From an uncultured Clostridia bacterium (GTDB taxonomy: Bacteria; Bacillota; Clostridia; Oscillospirales; Ruminococcaceae): a stretch of 9,788 nucleotides of DNA. The stretch is taken from assembly GCA_946533615.1 (NCBI GenBank), contig CAMNBY010000312.1:1-9788 (forward strand), given 5' to 3'. The position numbers and the translations under genes were made by a program. This document shows, piece after piece, positions 1 to 6,560 of this stretch; the first letter of the stretch is position 1; every line of letters begins with the position of its first letter. The notes beneath the pieces were generated by a model. It saw only the letters and a list, made by a program, of their open reading frames with translations, did no database searches and had not been told where the DNA came from.

Positions 1-229
1 GGAGCAGGTGCTGACAAAAAACGAGATGCTGATCTTCGGGCTGCTGCTTGACAGGCAGGGCGAGATCGTCACCCGCGACGAGCTGATGACCGTCCTCTGG
101 GACAACGCGGAATATATAAACGACAACGCCCTCTCGGTGAACATCAGCCGCCTGCGGGCAAAGCTTTCGGAGCTTGGCCTGCCCGACGCGATCGAAACAC
201 GGAAGAAACAGGGGTATGTGCTGAAATGA
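1..229 (+). CDS. bceR: Response regulator, BceR-like, C-terminal DNA-binding domain (5' partial)
   Basis: The reading frame is open from base 2 to the TGA at 227-229. The GTG at base 8 is probably an internal codon, because only the C-terminal part of a response regulator is present. The roughly 75 residues form an OmpR/PhoB-type winged helix: a start like LTKNE, then a recognition-helix region DNALSVNISRLRAKL, and the final wing ending in QGYVLK. The DNALSVNISRLR pattern is typical of BceR-family regulators that control peptide-antibiotic ABC transporters. The phospho-acceptor receiver domain must lie upstream of the window. The stop overlaps the start of the kinase gene (ATGA), so the two are translationally coupled. 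The probable target is the dyad at 1283-1296 upstream of the transporter genes. The family call is firm; the exact name rests on the neighbours. Confidence 0.88.
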   Translation, partial: EQVLTKNEMLIFGLLLDRQGEIVTRDELMTVLWDNAEYINDNALSVNISRLRAKLSELGLPDAIETRKKQGYVLK

Positions 230-1233
230 AGCTGAGCGAATACTTAAAGGACAGGCTGCCCGCCGTGTTCATCAGCCTTGGAACGCTGGCGCTGGTGCTG
301 ATATTTCTTTCGGCCTTCCGTATCCCCGTGCCTGCGATCGCAGCAACGGCTGTGCTGCTCGGGCTGGGGGCCGTTTCCGTCACCCTCTGGGACTATTTCC
401 GCAGGCGCCGCTTTTACAGCGAGCTCAATTCCTGCCTCGAGGAGCTTGAGGAAAAATACCTGCTCGCAGAGGTCCTCGACGAGCCCGAGTTCCTTGAGGG
501 GCGGCTGATCTGCAATGCGGTACGCGAGGCCGACAGGGCAATGTACTCGCGGATAGCAGAGCTTGAAAGACAGGGGCGCGACTTCCGCGAATATATCGAG
601 CTGTGGGTCCATGAGGTAAAGCTTCCCGTGGCAGGCTTGCAGCTGATGTGTCACAACGACGGCAGCACCCGCTACACAGAGCAGCTCCAGCGGCTCGACG
701 ACCTGATAGAGAACGTGCTTTACTACGCCCGAAGCGGCAGCGCCGAAAAGGACTACCTGATAAAAAAAGTCCCCCTGCAAAAGGCCTTCTCCGAGGTCGC
801 CGTAAGATACCGCAGCGAGCTTCAGGAAAGGGGCATCGGCCTCTCGGCCGAGGGGCTTGACGTGAGCGTGATGACCGACGAAAAGTGGCTGTGCTATATC
901 CTTGGACAGCTCATCGCGAACAGCATCAGATATGTTTCCGACGAGCGCCGCCCCGAGATAACCGTCAGAGCCGAGGACTTTCCCGACAAAACGGTGCTGC
1001 GCTTCCGCGACAACGGCATCGGCATACCCGAGACCGACCTGCCCTACATCTTTGAAAAATCCTTCACGGGACAGAACGGCAGGAGCCGCTCGCGCTCAAC
1101 GGGCATGGGGCTCTACATCGCCGACAAGCTCTGCCGCAGGCTCGGCCACAGCATCTCGGCCGATTCCGTCCGCGGCAGCTATACCGAGATCTCGATCACC
1201 TTCGGCAAGAACAGGTTCATCGTCACCGAATAG
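226..1233 (+). CDS. bceS: Sensor histidine kinase, BceS-like intramembrane-sensing type
   Basis: This 335-residue membrane kinase would phosphorylate the upstream regulator. Two hydrophobic helices (about residues 13-31 and 35-57) are separated by only a few residues, so there is almost no extracellular sensor domain. This is the hallmark of BceS kinases, which take their signal from the partner BceAB transporter. Next comes a charged helical linker (about 60-120), then the phospho-acceptor region WVHEVKLP with His129. The ATPase domain has the N-box around Asn232, the G1 box DNGIGIP (262-268), an F-box-like YIFEKSF (274-280) and the G2 box STGMGLY (291-297). The start is the ATG that overlaps the regulator's stop. 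At the position after His-Glu-x-x where phosphatase-competent kinases usually carry Thr or Asn, this protein has Leu133. It is followed by a terminator, so transporter expression is separate. Confidence 0.9.
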   Translation: MKLSEYLKDRLPAVFISLGTLALVLIFLSAFRIPVPAIAATAVLLGLGAVSVTLWDYFRRRRFYSELNSCLEELEEKYLLAEVLDEPEFLEGRLICNAVREADRAMYSRIAELERQGRDFREYIELWVHEVKLPVAGLQLMCHNDGSTRYTEQLQRLDDLIENVLYYARSGSAEKDYLIKKVPLQKAFSEVAVRYRSELQERGIGLSAEGLDVSVMTDEKWLCYILGQLIANSIRYVSDERRPEITVRAEDFPDKTVLRFRDNGIGIPETDLPYIFEKSFTGQNGRSRSRSTGMGLYIADKLCRRLGHSISADSVRGSYTEISITFGKNRFIVTE

Positions 1234-1276
1234 CGCCAAAGGCCTTCCGCAGACAGCGCGGGAGGCTTGCGTTTTT
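1234..1276 (+). terminator. Rho-independent terminator after bceS
   Basis: Immediately after the kinase stop, GCCTTCCGC (1242-1250) pairs with GCGGGAGGC (1258-1266). The stem is nine base pairs with one G-T pair and a seven-base loop. The flanks CGC (1234-1236) and GCG (1269-1271) can extend the stem with small bulges, right up to a run of five T (1272-1276). It would end the bceRS transcript before the bceAB control region. I judged the folding by eye. Confidence 0.68.
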
Positions 1277-1282
1277 CCAAGG

Positions 1283-1296
1283 TTACAAAAATGTAA
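1283..1296 (+). promoter_or_regulatory. BceR-type operator, TTACA-N4-TGTAA
   Basis: TTACA (1283-1287), AAAA, TGTAA (1292-1296) form a perfect inverted repeat. It matches the TNACA-N4-TGTAA consensus described for BceR-like regulators that control BceAB-like transporters. Its centre (about 1289.5) lies some 60 bases upstream of the transcription start expected from the promoter at 1317-1345, a suitable position for an activator. It sits between the bceRS terminator and the bceAB promoter. The repeat is seen directly; its role is inferred from the consensus and the neighbours. Confidence 0.8.
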
Positions 1297-1316
1297 GGTT
1301 AGGTAATCTTGGATTA

Positions 1317-1345
1317 TCGACAACCGCCCCGAAATGCTGTATGAT
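1317..1345 (+). promoter_or_regulatory. Sigma-A-like promoter of bceAB
   Basis: A -35 element TCGACA (1317-1322, one mismatch to TTGACA) and a -10 element TATGAT (1340-1345, one mismatch to TATAAT) are separated by exactly 17 bases. Transcription would start near 1352 and give a leader of about 36 bases before the UUG start of bceA. The operator ends about 20 bases upstream of the -35 element. Confidence 0.72.
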
Positions 1346-1387
1346 AGTATCAGCACAAACCGCATCTGACGGAAGGGAGTTTTAAAT

Positions 1388-2152
1388 TTGGAACTGTTGA
1401 AGATACAGCAGATAATCAAATACTACGGCAGCAGATCAAACCTTACAAAAGCTATCGACGACATCTCGTTTAGCGTTGACAAGGGCGAGTTCGTCGCGAT
1501 AATGGGCGCTTCGGGCAGCGGCAAGACCACCCTGCTCAACTGCATCTCGACCATCGACCGCCCCACCTCGGGCAGCATCTTCCTTGACGGCGAGGACATA
1601 ACCTCGCTCAAGGGCAGGCAGCTGAACAAATTCAGGCGCGAAAAGCTCGGCTTCATCTTTCAGGACTTCAACCTGCTCGACACCCTGACAGCCTCCGAGA
1701 ATATCTCGCTGGCGCTGTCGATACTCAAAAAGCCCGCCGAGCAGATCCCGCCCGCAGTAAAGACCGTCGCCGAGCAGCTCGGCATCAGCGACGTGCTGGA
1801 CAAGTACCCCTACCAGATGTCGGGCGGCCAGAAGCAGCGCGTGGCTTCGGCAAGAGCCATCATCACCGAGCCCAAGCTCGTGCTTGCCGACGAGCCCACA
1901 GGCGCCCTCGACTCAAAGTCCGCAAGACAGCTGCTCGAGCGCTTTACATACCTTAACAGCGAGCTTGACACCACGATCATGATGGTAACTCACGACAGCT
2001 TCACCGCAAGCTACGCCTCGCGCGTTATCTTCATCAAGGACGGCAAGCTCTTTCACGAGCTGAGCCGCGGCAGCGACAGCCGCAAGCAGTTCTTCGACAA
2101 GATAATCGACGTTGTTGCCCTGCTGGGAGGTGACGTGAGCGATGCTCTTTAA
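1388..2152 (+). CDS. bceA: ABC transporter ATP-binding protein, BceA-like
   Basis: This 254-residue ATPase would power the membrane protein encoded next, in a complex that protects against cell-wall-active peptide antibiotics such as bacitracin or lantibiotics. All nucleotide-binding motifs are present: Walker A GASGSGKTT (40-48), Q-loop Gln92, signature MSGGQ (144-148), Walker B LVLADEP (164-170), D-loop ALDS and the switch His202. Length and layout match the MacB/LolD/BceA branch. The start is a TTG, preceded by GGAAGGGAG (1371-1379) at eight bases. No in-frame ATG or GTG lies nearby, and the first downstream ATG is inside Walker A. The gene overlaps the permease gene by 11 bases, and the permease ribosome binding site lies inside its last codons. 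The substrate cannot be read from the sequence. Confidence 0.93.
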   Translation: MELLKIQQIIKYYGSRSNLTKAIDDISFSVDKGEFVAIMGASGSGKTTLLNCISTIDRPTSGSIFLDGEDITSLKGRQLNKFRREKLGFIFQDFNLLDTLTASENISLALSILKKPAEQIPPAVKTVAEQLGISDVLDKYPYQMSGGQKQRVASARAIITEPKLVLADEPTGALDSKSARQLLERFTYLNSELDTTIMMVTHDSFTASYASRVIFIKDGKLFHELSRGSDSRKQFFDKIIDVVALLGGDVSDAL

Positions 2153-4223
2153 ACTGCCGCTGCTCAACATCAAGCGCAGCCTGCGTGACTACGCGATCTA
2201 TTTTTTCACCCTGCTCATCGGCGTTGCGGTGTTCTACGTTTTCAACGCGATCGAGACCCAGACCGCCTATCTTGACGTTTCAAAGGTCACGGACGATTTC
2301 ATCAAGCAGATGAATACTATCCTCTCGGCGGTCAGCGTGTTCGTGTCTGTGGTGCTGGGAATGCTGATCGTCTATGCCAGCCGCTTTCTTATGAAGCGCC
2401 GCCACCGCGAGTTCGCCATCTACCTGACCCTCGGCATGAGCAAGACCCGCGTTTCGGCGATACTGCTTTTCGAGACCATCCTCATCGGACTGGGCTCGCT
2501 GGCTGCGGGACTTGTGATAGGCGTCGGCCTCTCGCAGCTGATGAGCGCAATGGTCGTCAACCTCTTCGAGGCGGACATGACCTCCTTCAAGTTCACCTTC
2601 TCGGGAAGCGCAACAGTAAAAACGATCATCTATTTCGGACTGATGTACCTTGTGGTGATGATCTTCAACAGCATCAGCATAAGCCGCTGCAAGCTGATCG
2701 ACCTGATAAGCCGCGGCAGGCGCTCCGAGGAGCTCAGGCTGCGCAGCCCGATCGTCAGCATCGTGATGTTCTTTGCGGCAGCCGCCGCTCTGGGCTGGGC
2801 CTACTGGCGCGTGGGCTGGAGCAAGGCTCCCCTTACCAACAATGTCATTCTTGTGTGCATCGTTATAGGCAGCGTCACCACCTACCTGCTGTTCCGCTCT
2901 GTCTCGGGTCTGCTGCTGAGGGCGGCGATGAGCCGGAAGCGCTCTTATTTCAGAGGCCTGAACTGCTTCACAGTCCGCCAGATAAGCAGCCGCATCAACA
3001 CGATGGTGCTTTCAATGACGATCATCTGCCTGATGCTCTTCGTGACTATCTGCCTGCTGTCGGTGTCCTTCTCGCTGAGAAGAACGCTCAACGAGGGCCT
3101 GCAGAAATACTGCCCCGTGGACTTTGAGATAAGCTATTACGACAAGACCGAAGGCGGTCTCAAAAGCTGCGAGGACGTCTTCCGCGCCGCAGGCTACGAG
3201 CCCGAGGACTACTGCGACAGGCACGTTTCCGTGACCATGTACGGCGGCGGCGTAAAGGTCGAAGACCTGATGGGCAGCCATTTGCAGGAATACACCGAGA
3301 TCGAGCAGAACGGGATATTCGTCGTGCCCTCGGGATCCACGCTGCCTGCCTATACGGTCAGCGAGTACAACGCCCTGCTCGACCTGAGAGGCACCGACGA
3401 CGAAAGGATCTCACTCAAGGACGACGAGTTCGCCATGCTGTGCAACGTGGACGACATAATGCCCGTCTTTGACAAGGCTCTCGCCGACGGCACCGAGATA
3501 GAGTTCAACGGCCATAAGCTTAAAAACGCCTACGACAAGTGCGTGGACGGCTTCGTGCTGATCTCGGTCTCCCGCGGCAACCCCGGTGTCATCATCGTCC
3601 CCGACAAGGCAGCCGAGGGCGCAAAGGTGATGTACGAGCACTACTCCGGTATGTACAGCGAAACAGGCAAGAAGGCCAAGCGCAAAGCCGACGAGCGCTT
3701 CCTTGCGGCCTTCGAGGACGCCTTCAAGGATTTCAACACCGATTCCGTTCTTGGCGGAGACGGCGAAGAGCCCGCCGACAAATACGCGGGAGAGCTCACA
3801 AAGCTCCAGCTTGGCGACGAGTCGATCGGCGTCGGCGCGATGGGTACTTTCCTGGCGCTCTACATCGGCATCGTGTTCCTGATAAGCAGCGGTGCCATTC
3901 TCGCCCTCAAGCAGCTCTCGGAGACCGCCGACAGCACAACCCGCTACGAGATACTCCGAAAGATCGGCACCGACGAGCGCGACATTACCCGCTCGCTCTT
4001 CCGCCAGACAGGCATCTTCTTCCTCCTTCCGATGCTGCTGGCCTGCATACACACCGCTGCGGGCATGAAATTCTCGAAGCGCCTCTTCGATTTCTTCATC
4101 AAGGAAGGCTTCGTGAGCTCGATGATCTTCACCGCTGTTATCATCCTGCTGATCTATGGCGGGTACTTCCTGATAACCTATTTCATGAGCCGCTCAATGA
4201 TCCGCGGCAGGTCGGACAGATAA
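2142..4223 (+). CDS. bceB: ABC transporter permease, BceB-like (FtsX family)
   Basis: This 693-residue protein has the BceB architecture. About seven membrane helices come first (roughly residues 17-37, 60-82, 104-137, 161-180, 203-226, 234-260 and 286-313). A hydrophilic, probably extracellular domain of about 250 residues follows (315-565), then three helices (566-590, 625-642 and 655-681). FtsX-type segments occur twice, around the second to fourth helices and the last three. The large domain between helices seven and eight is where BceB proteins recognise drug-lipid complexes, and it also feeds the signal to the BceS kinase. A strong GGGAGGTGA site (2125-2133) stands eight bases before the ATG. 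The protein is full length with no frameshift. A drug specificity cannot be assigned, and no lantibiotic biosynthesis or immunity genes are nearby. The gene ends 36 bases before a strong terminator. Confidence 0.92.
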   Translation: MLFKLPLLNIKRSLRDYAIYFFTLLIGVAVFYVFNAIETQTAYLDVSKVTDDFIKQMNTILSAVSVFVSVVLGMLIVYASRFLMKRRHREFAIYLTLGMSKTRVSAILLFETILIGLGSLAAGLVIGVGLSQLMSAMVVNLFEADMTSFKFTFSGSATVKTIIYFGLMYLVVMIFNSISISRCKLIDLISRGRRSEELRLRSPIVSIVMFFAAAAALGWAYWRVGWSKAPLTNNVILVCIVIGSVTTYLLFRSVSGLLLRAAMSRKRSYFRGLNCFTVRQISSRINTMVLSMTIICLMLFVTICLLSVSFSLRRTLNEGLQKYCPVDFEISYYDKTEGGLKSCEDVFRAAGYEPEDYCDRHVSVTMYGGGVKVEDLMGSHLQEYTEIEQNGIFVVPSGSTLPAYTVSEYNALLDLRGTDDERISLKDDEFAMLCNVDDIMPVFDKALADGTEIEFNGHKLKNAYDKCVDGFVLISVSRGNPGVIIVPDKAAEGAKVMYEHYSGMYSETGKKAKRKADERFLAAFEDAFKDFNTDSVLGGDGEEPADKYAGELTKLQLGDESIGVGAMGTFLALYIGIVFLISSGAILALKQLSETADSTTRYEILRKIGTDERDITRSLFRQTGIFFLLPMLLACIHTAAGMKFSKRLFDFFIKEGFVSSMIFTAVIILLIYGGYFLITYFMSRSMIRGRSDR

Positions 4224-4259
4224 AAAGAAAGAGACAGCAAAACCGCATATTTACGCCGT

Positions 4260-4294
4260 ATCCCGCAGAGACAGCTCTGCGGGATCCGTTTTTT
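4260..4294 (+). terminator. Strong rho-independent terminator after bceB
   Basis: ATCCCGCAGAG (4260-4270) and CTCTGCGGGAT (4275-4285) form a perfect 11-base-pair stem with an ACAG loop. CCG and six T (4289-4294) follow. It separates the transporter operon from the fatty acid operon. The rest of the 241-base gap before acpP holds AT-rich DNA, the acpP promoter and a dyad, with no gene seen. Confidence 0.92.
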
Positions 4295-4338
4295 CGCGGC
4301 AAAAAGCAAAAAGATGATTTTTGTCATATTATGGAAGC

Positions 4339-4407
4339 TTGTAAATATGAATAAATTATAAAAAGAAAACACCATTCATTGACAAATCGGGAGCATGATG
4401 ATATTAT
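4339..4407 (+). promoter_or_regulatory. Strong extended -10 promoter of the fab operon with AT-rich upstream element
   Basis: A perfect -35 TTGACA (4379-4384) is followed after 17 bases by TATTAT (4402-4407, one mismatch). A TG dinucleotide (4399-4400) placed one base before it makes an extended -10. Upstream, 4339-4370 is almost pure A/T with an A-rich tract (about 4354-4369), as in UP elements that bind the RNA polymerase alpha subunit. The start would fall near 4414, leaving a leader of about 50 bases before acpP. This is by far the best promoter in the window, fitting high demand for ACP. Confidence 0.87.
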
Positions 4408-4433
4408 TAGTTTAGGTCACTATGATCAAACTA
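4408..4433 (+). promoter_or_regulatory. Candidate operator dyad over the fab operon start site
   Basis: TAGTTT (4408-4413) and AAACTA (4428-4433) are a perfect inverted repeat with a 14-base spacer that contains TGATCA (4423-4428). It begins right after the -10 element and covers the expected transcription start, the classic place for a repressor. The right half, GATCAAACTA, resembles a half-site of MarR-family FabT boxes (TTTGAT/ATCAAA). The spacing and left half do not fit the compact FabT palindrome, and it does not look like a FapR box. Function is inferred from position. Confidence 0.42.
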
Positions 4434-4464
4434 TACTTTATTATATTAATGGAGGATTTGAATT

Positions 4465-4683
4465 ATGTTTGAGACCGTTGCTAAGATCATTGCAGAAAGA
4501 ATAGAGTGCGATCCCTCTGAGATCAAGCCCGAGTCCACCTTCAGAGATCTGGGTATCGACTCCCTCGACACCGTTGACCTCATGATGAACCTTGAGGACG
4601 AGATCGGCATCGAGATCGAGCTTGACCAGAAGGTAGAGACAGTTGGCGAGCTGGTAGATTTCATCGAGAGCAAGCAGGACTGA
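4465..4683 (+). CDS. acpP: Acyl carrier protein
   Basis: This 72-residue acidic protein carries growing acyl chains as thioesters on a 4'-phosphopantetheine arm during fatty acid synthesis in the cytoplasm. The attachment motif GIDSLD is present with the modified Ser33, followed by the typical acidic helix DLMMNLEDEIGIEIE that docks with partner enzymes. GGAGG (4451-4455) lies nine bases before the ATG. It is the first gene of the fab operon, directly behind the strongest promoter in the window. Its codons are more A/T-rich than those of its neighbours, as often seen in highly expressed small genes. The holo-ACP synthase that would modify it is not in the window. Confidence 0.97.
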   Translation: MFETVAKIIAERIECDPSEIKPESTFRDLGIDSLDTVDLMMNLEDEIGIEIELDQKVETVGELVDFIESKQD

Positions 4684-4687
4684 GCCC

Positions 4688-5632
4688 ATGATAAAAAGCA
4701 GTATCTGTGAGCTGCTCGGCATCGAATATCCCGTACTGCAAGGCGGAATGGCGTGGATAGCTGACGGCAGACTTGCCGCAGCAGTTTCCAACGGCGGCGG
4801 CCTCGGCATCATTGCCGCAGGCAGCGCCGACGGCGCCTATGTCCGCGAGCAGATAAGGAAAGCCAAGGAGCTTACCGACAAGCCTTTCGGCGTGAACATA
4901 ATGCTCATGAGCCCCTTTGCGGACGAAGTGGCAGCTGTTGCAGCCGAGGAGCGTGTCAGCGTTGTAACAACAGGGGCAGGCAACCCCTCAAAATATATGC
5001 AGATGTGGAAGGACGCAGGCATCAAGGTGATACCCGTCGTAGCGTCCGTAGCACTCGCAAGGCTTATGGAAAGGCTCGGCGCTTCGGCGGTCATTGCTGA
5101 GGGCGGTGAGAGCGGCGGCCATATCGGCGAGCTCTCTACCATGGTGCTGGTGCCCCAGATAGCCGACGCAGTTTCGCTGCCCGTCATTGCCGCAGGCGGT
5201 ATCGCCGACGGCAGAGGCGTTGCGGCTGCTTTTATGCTCGGAGCCTGTGCGGTACAGGTCGGCACGCGCTTTCTTGCGGCCGATGAGTGCAGCATAAACC
5301 CCGTGTATAAGGAAAAGATAATCAAAGCAAAGGACCTCTGCACAATGGTAACGGGCAGAAGGCTCGGACACCCCGTAAGAGCCCTGCGCACCAATTTCCA
5401 GAGGGAATATCTGAAGCTTGAATATTCCCCCGCCACCGACGAGGAGCTCGAGGCCTTCGGCGCAGGCTCGCTCAGAAAGGCCGTCGTTGACGGCGATAAC
5501 GACGGCGGCTGCTTCCTCAGCGGTCAGGCCGCGGCTATGGTCAAGAAGGTCCAGCCCGCAGCAGAGATAGTGAGAGAGCTGGCAGAGGGCGCAGAGCCCC
5601 TGCTGAAAGGAGCAGGCGAATGGGTAAGATAG
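4688..5632 (+). CDS. fabK: Enoyl-ACP reductase II, FMN-dependent
   Basis: This enzyme catalyses the last step of each elongation round, reducing trans-2-enoyl-ACP to acyl-ACP with NAD(P)H and FMN. The 314 residues match the usual FabK length. The nitronate monooxygenase/FabK barrel shows the N-terminal LGIEYPVLQGGMAWIAD (10-26), GGGLGIIAAG (36-45), FGVNIML (67-73), the EGGESGGHIGEL segment with candidate catalytic His145, the phosphate-binding AAGGIADGRG (168-177) and VGTRFLAADE (191-200). The name FabK rather than nitronate monooxygenase rests on these motifs and on its place between acpP and fabD. FabK is structurally unrelated to FabI and insensitive to triclosan. The ATG follows acpP by four bases, with only a weak AGGA (4676-4679), so coupling to acpP translation is likely. 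It overlaps fabD by 13 bases. Confidence 0.95.
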   Translation: MIKSSICELLGIEYPVLQGGMAWIADGRLAAAVSNGGGLGIIAAGSADGAYVREQIRKAKELTDKPFGVNIMLMSPFADEVAAVAAEERVSVVTTGAGNPSKYMQMWKDAGIKVIPVVASVALARLMERLGASAVIAEGGESGGHIGELSTMVLVPQIADAVSLPVIAAGGIADGRGVAAAFMLGACAVQVGTRFLAADECSINPVYKEKIIKAKDLCTMVTGRRLGHPVRALRTNFQREYLKLEYSPATDEELEAFGAGSLRKAVVDGDNDGGCFLSGQAAAMVKKVQPAAEIVRELAEGAEPLLKGAGEWVR

Positions 5633-6534
5633 CCTTCGTTTTCTCCGGTCAGGGCGCCCAGCGTCCCGGCATGGGAAAGGATATTTATGAAGCCTCCGAG
5701 GCCGCAAGAGCCGTGTACGAGAGGCTTGATAAGCTGCGCCCTGAAACAAGTGCGCAGTGCTTCGAGGGCTCCGACGAGGAGCTTATGCAGACAAAGAACA
5801 CCCAGCCCTGCCTCTATGCAGTAGAGGCCGCAGCTGCCGCAGCACTTGCCGAGCGCGGCATAAGCGCCGATATGTGCGCAGGCTTCTCGCTGGGCGAGGT
5901 CGCAGCCCTGAGCTATTCGGGAGCTGTCGATACCGAAACAGGCTTCAGGATCGTCTGCAAGCGCGGAGAGCTTATGCAGCAGGCCGCCGAGGAAAACCCG
6001 GCAGCTATGGCCGCCGTGCTCAAGCTGGATAACGAAAAGGTCGAGGAGATCTGCGCAGGCATAGCAGACTGCTATCCCGTGAACTATAACTGCAAGGGGC
6101 AGATCACCTGCGCTGCCGCAAAGGGCTCTATCCCCGAGCTGACCGCAAAGGTCAAGGAAGCAGGCGGCAGAGCCATTCCCCTGAAGGTCTCGGGCGGCTT
6201 CCACTCCCCGTTTATGAAGCAGGCAGGCGAGGATTTCCGCGCAGCCCTGGAGGACTATGACTTCAAGACCCCCGACACGGTGCTCTATTCAAACCTTACT
6301 GCCCTGCCCTACGGCGAGGACATGAAGACCCAGCTGGCAGCCCAGATCACATCTCCCGTGCTTTGGGAGAAGCTGGTGCTGAACATGATCGAGGCAGGCG
6401 CCGACACCTTTGTCGAGCTCGGCGCAGGCAACACCCTCGTGGGGCTTATCGGACGCATCGACAAGAACGTCCGCTGCTTCTGCGTCAGCGATCTTGCAGG
6501 GCTCGAGGCCGCTGCCGAAGCGCTGGGTAAATGA
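5620..6534 (+). CDS. fabD: Malonyl-CoA:ACP transacylase
   Basis: This enzyme moves malonyl groups from CoA to ACP to supply the two-carbon units for elongation. The 304 residues have the expected family length. Motifs in order are FVFSGQGAQ (7-14, with Gln11 near the oxyanion hole), the nucleophile elbow GFSLGE with Ser90, Arg115 in CKRGELMQ that binds the malonyl carboxylate, His195 in SGGFHSPFM, and the C-terminal ELGAGNTL (267-273 region). The start ATG lies inside the end of fabK and has AAAGGAG (5606-5612) seven bases before it. The stop TGA overlaps an ATG (6531) that is in frame with fabG. All catalytic residues are present. Confidence 0.96.
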   Translation: MGKIAFVFSGQGAQRPGMGKDIYEASEAARAVYERLDKLRPETSAQCFEGSDEELMQTKNTQPCLYAVEAAAAAALAERGISADMCAGFSLGEVAALSYSGAVDTETGFRIVCKRGELMQQAAEENPAAMAAVLKLDNEKVEEICAGIADCYPVNYNCKGQITCAAAKGSIPELTAKVKEAGGRAIPLKVSGGFHSPFMKQAGEDFRAALEDYDFKTPDTVLYSNLTALPYGEDMKTQLAAQITSPVLWEKLVLNMIEAGADTFVELGAGNTLVGLIGRIDKNVRCFCVSDLAGLEAAAEALGK

Positions 6535-6548
6535 GAAAAGGAATTAGT

Positions 6549-6553
6549 GAGGA
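6549..6553 (+). promoter_or_regulatory. Ribosome binding site that decides the fabG start
   Basis: GAGGA stands seven bases before the ATG at 6561. An in-frame ATG at 6531 overlaps the fabD stop but has no good site before it. Starting there would add ten residues (MRKGISEEIN) ahead of the MLKGNTAIVTGG start that is standard for FabG. The downstream ATG is therefore preferred. Confidence 0.72.
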
Positions 6554-6560
6554 AATAAAT

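Noticed and set aside
1240..1276. Small RNA or riboswitch in the bceS-bceA gap
   Set aside because: The only structured part is the terminator hairpin at the end of bceRS. The remainder is explained by the operator, promoter and ribosome binding site.
3411..4052. Antisense frame of about 210 codons opposite bceB, and a + strand frame (3539-4354) rich in Arg in the same area
   Set aside because: Both overlap the clearly coding permease. The + strand one is Arg/Pro-rich low-complexity out-of-frame translation that runs through the terminator.
4295..4378. Small gene or non-coding RNA in the AT-rich part of the bceB-acpP gap
   Set aside because: No frame with a start and ribosome binding site and no convincing fold. 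The A/T tract is better explained as an upstream element of the acpP promoter.
4988..5749. Long antisense open frame (about 250 codons) opposite fabK and fabD
   Set aside because: It lies wholly opposite well-supported genes, has a Cys-rich, family-less sequence and no convincing ribosome binding site. GC-rich third positions create such frames by chance.
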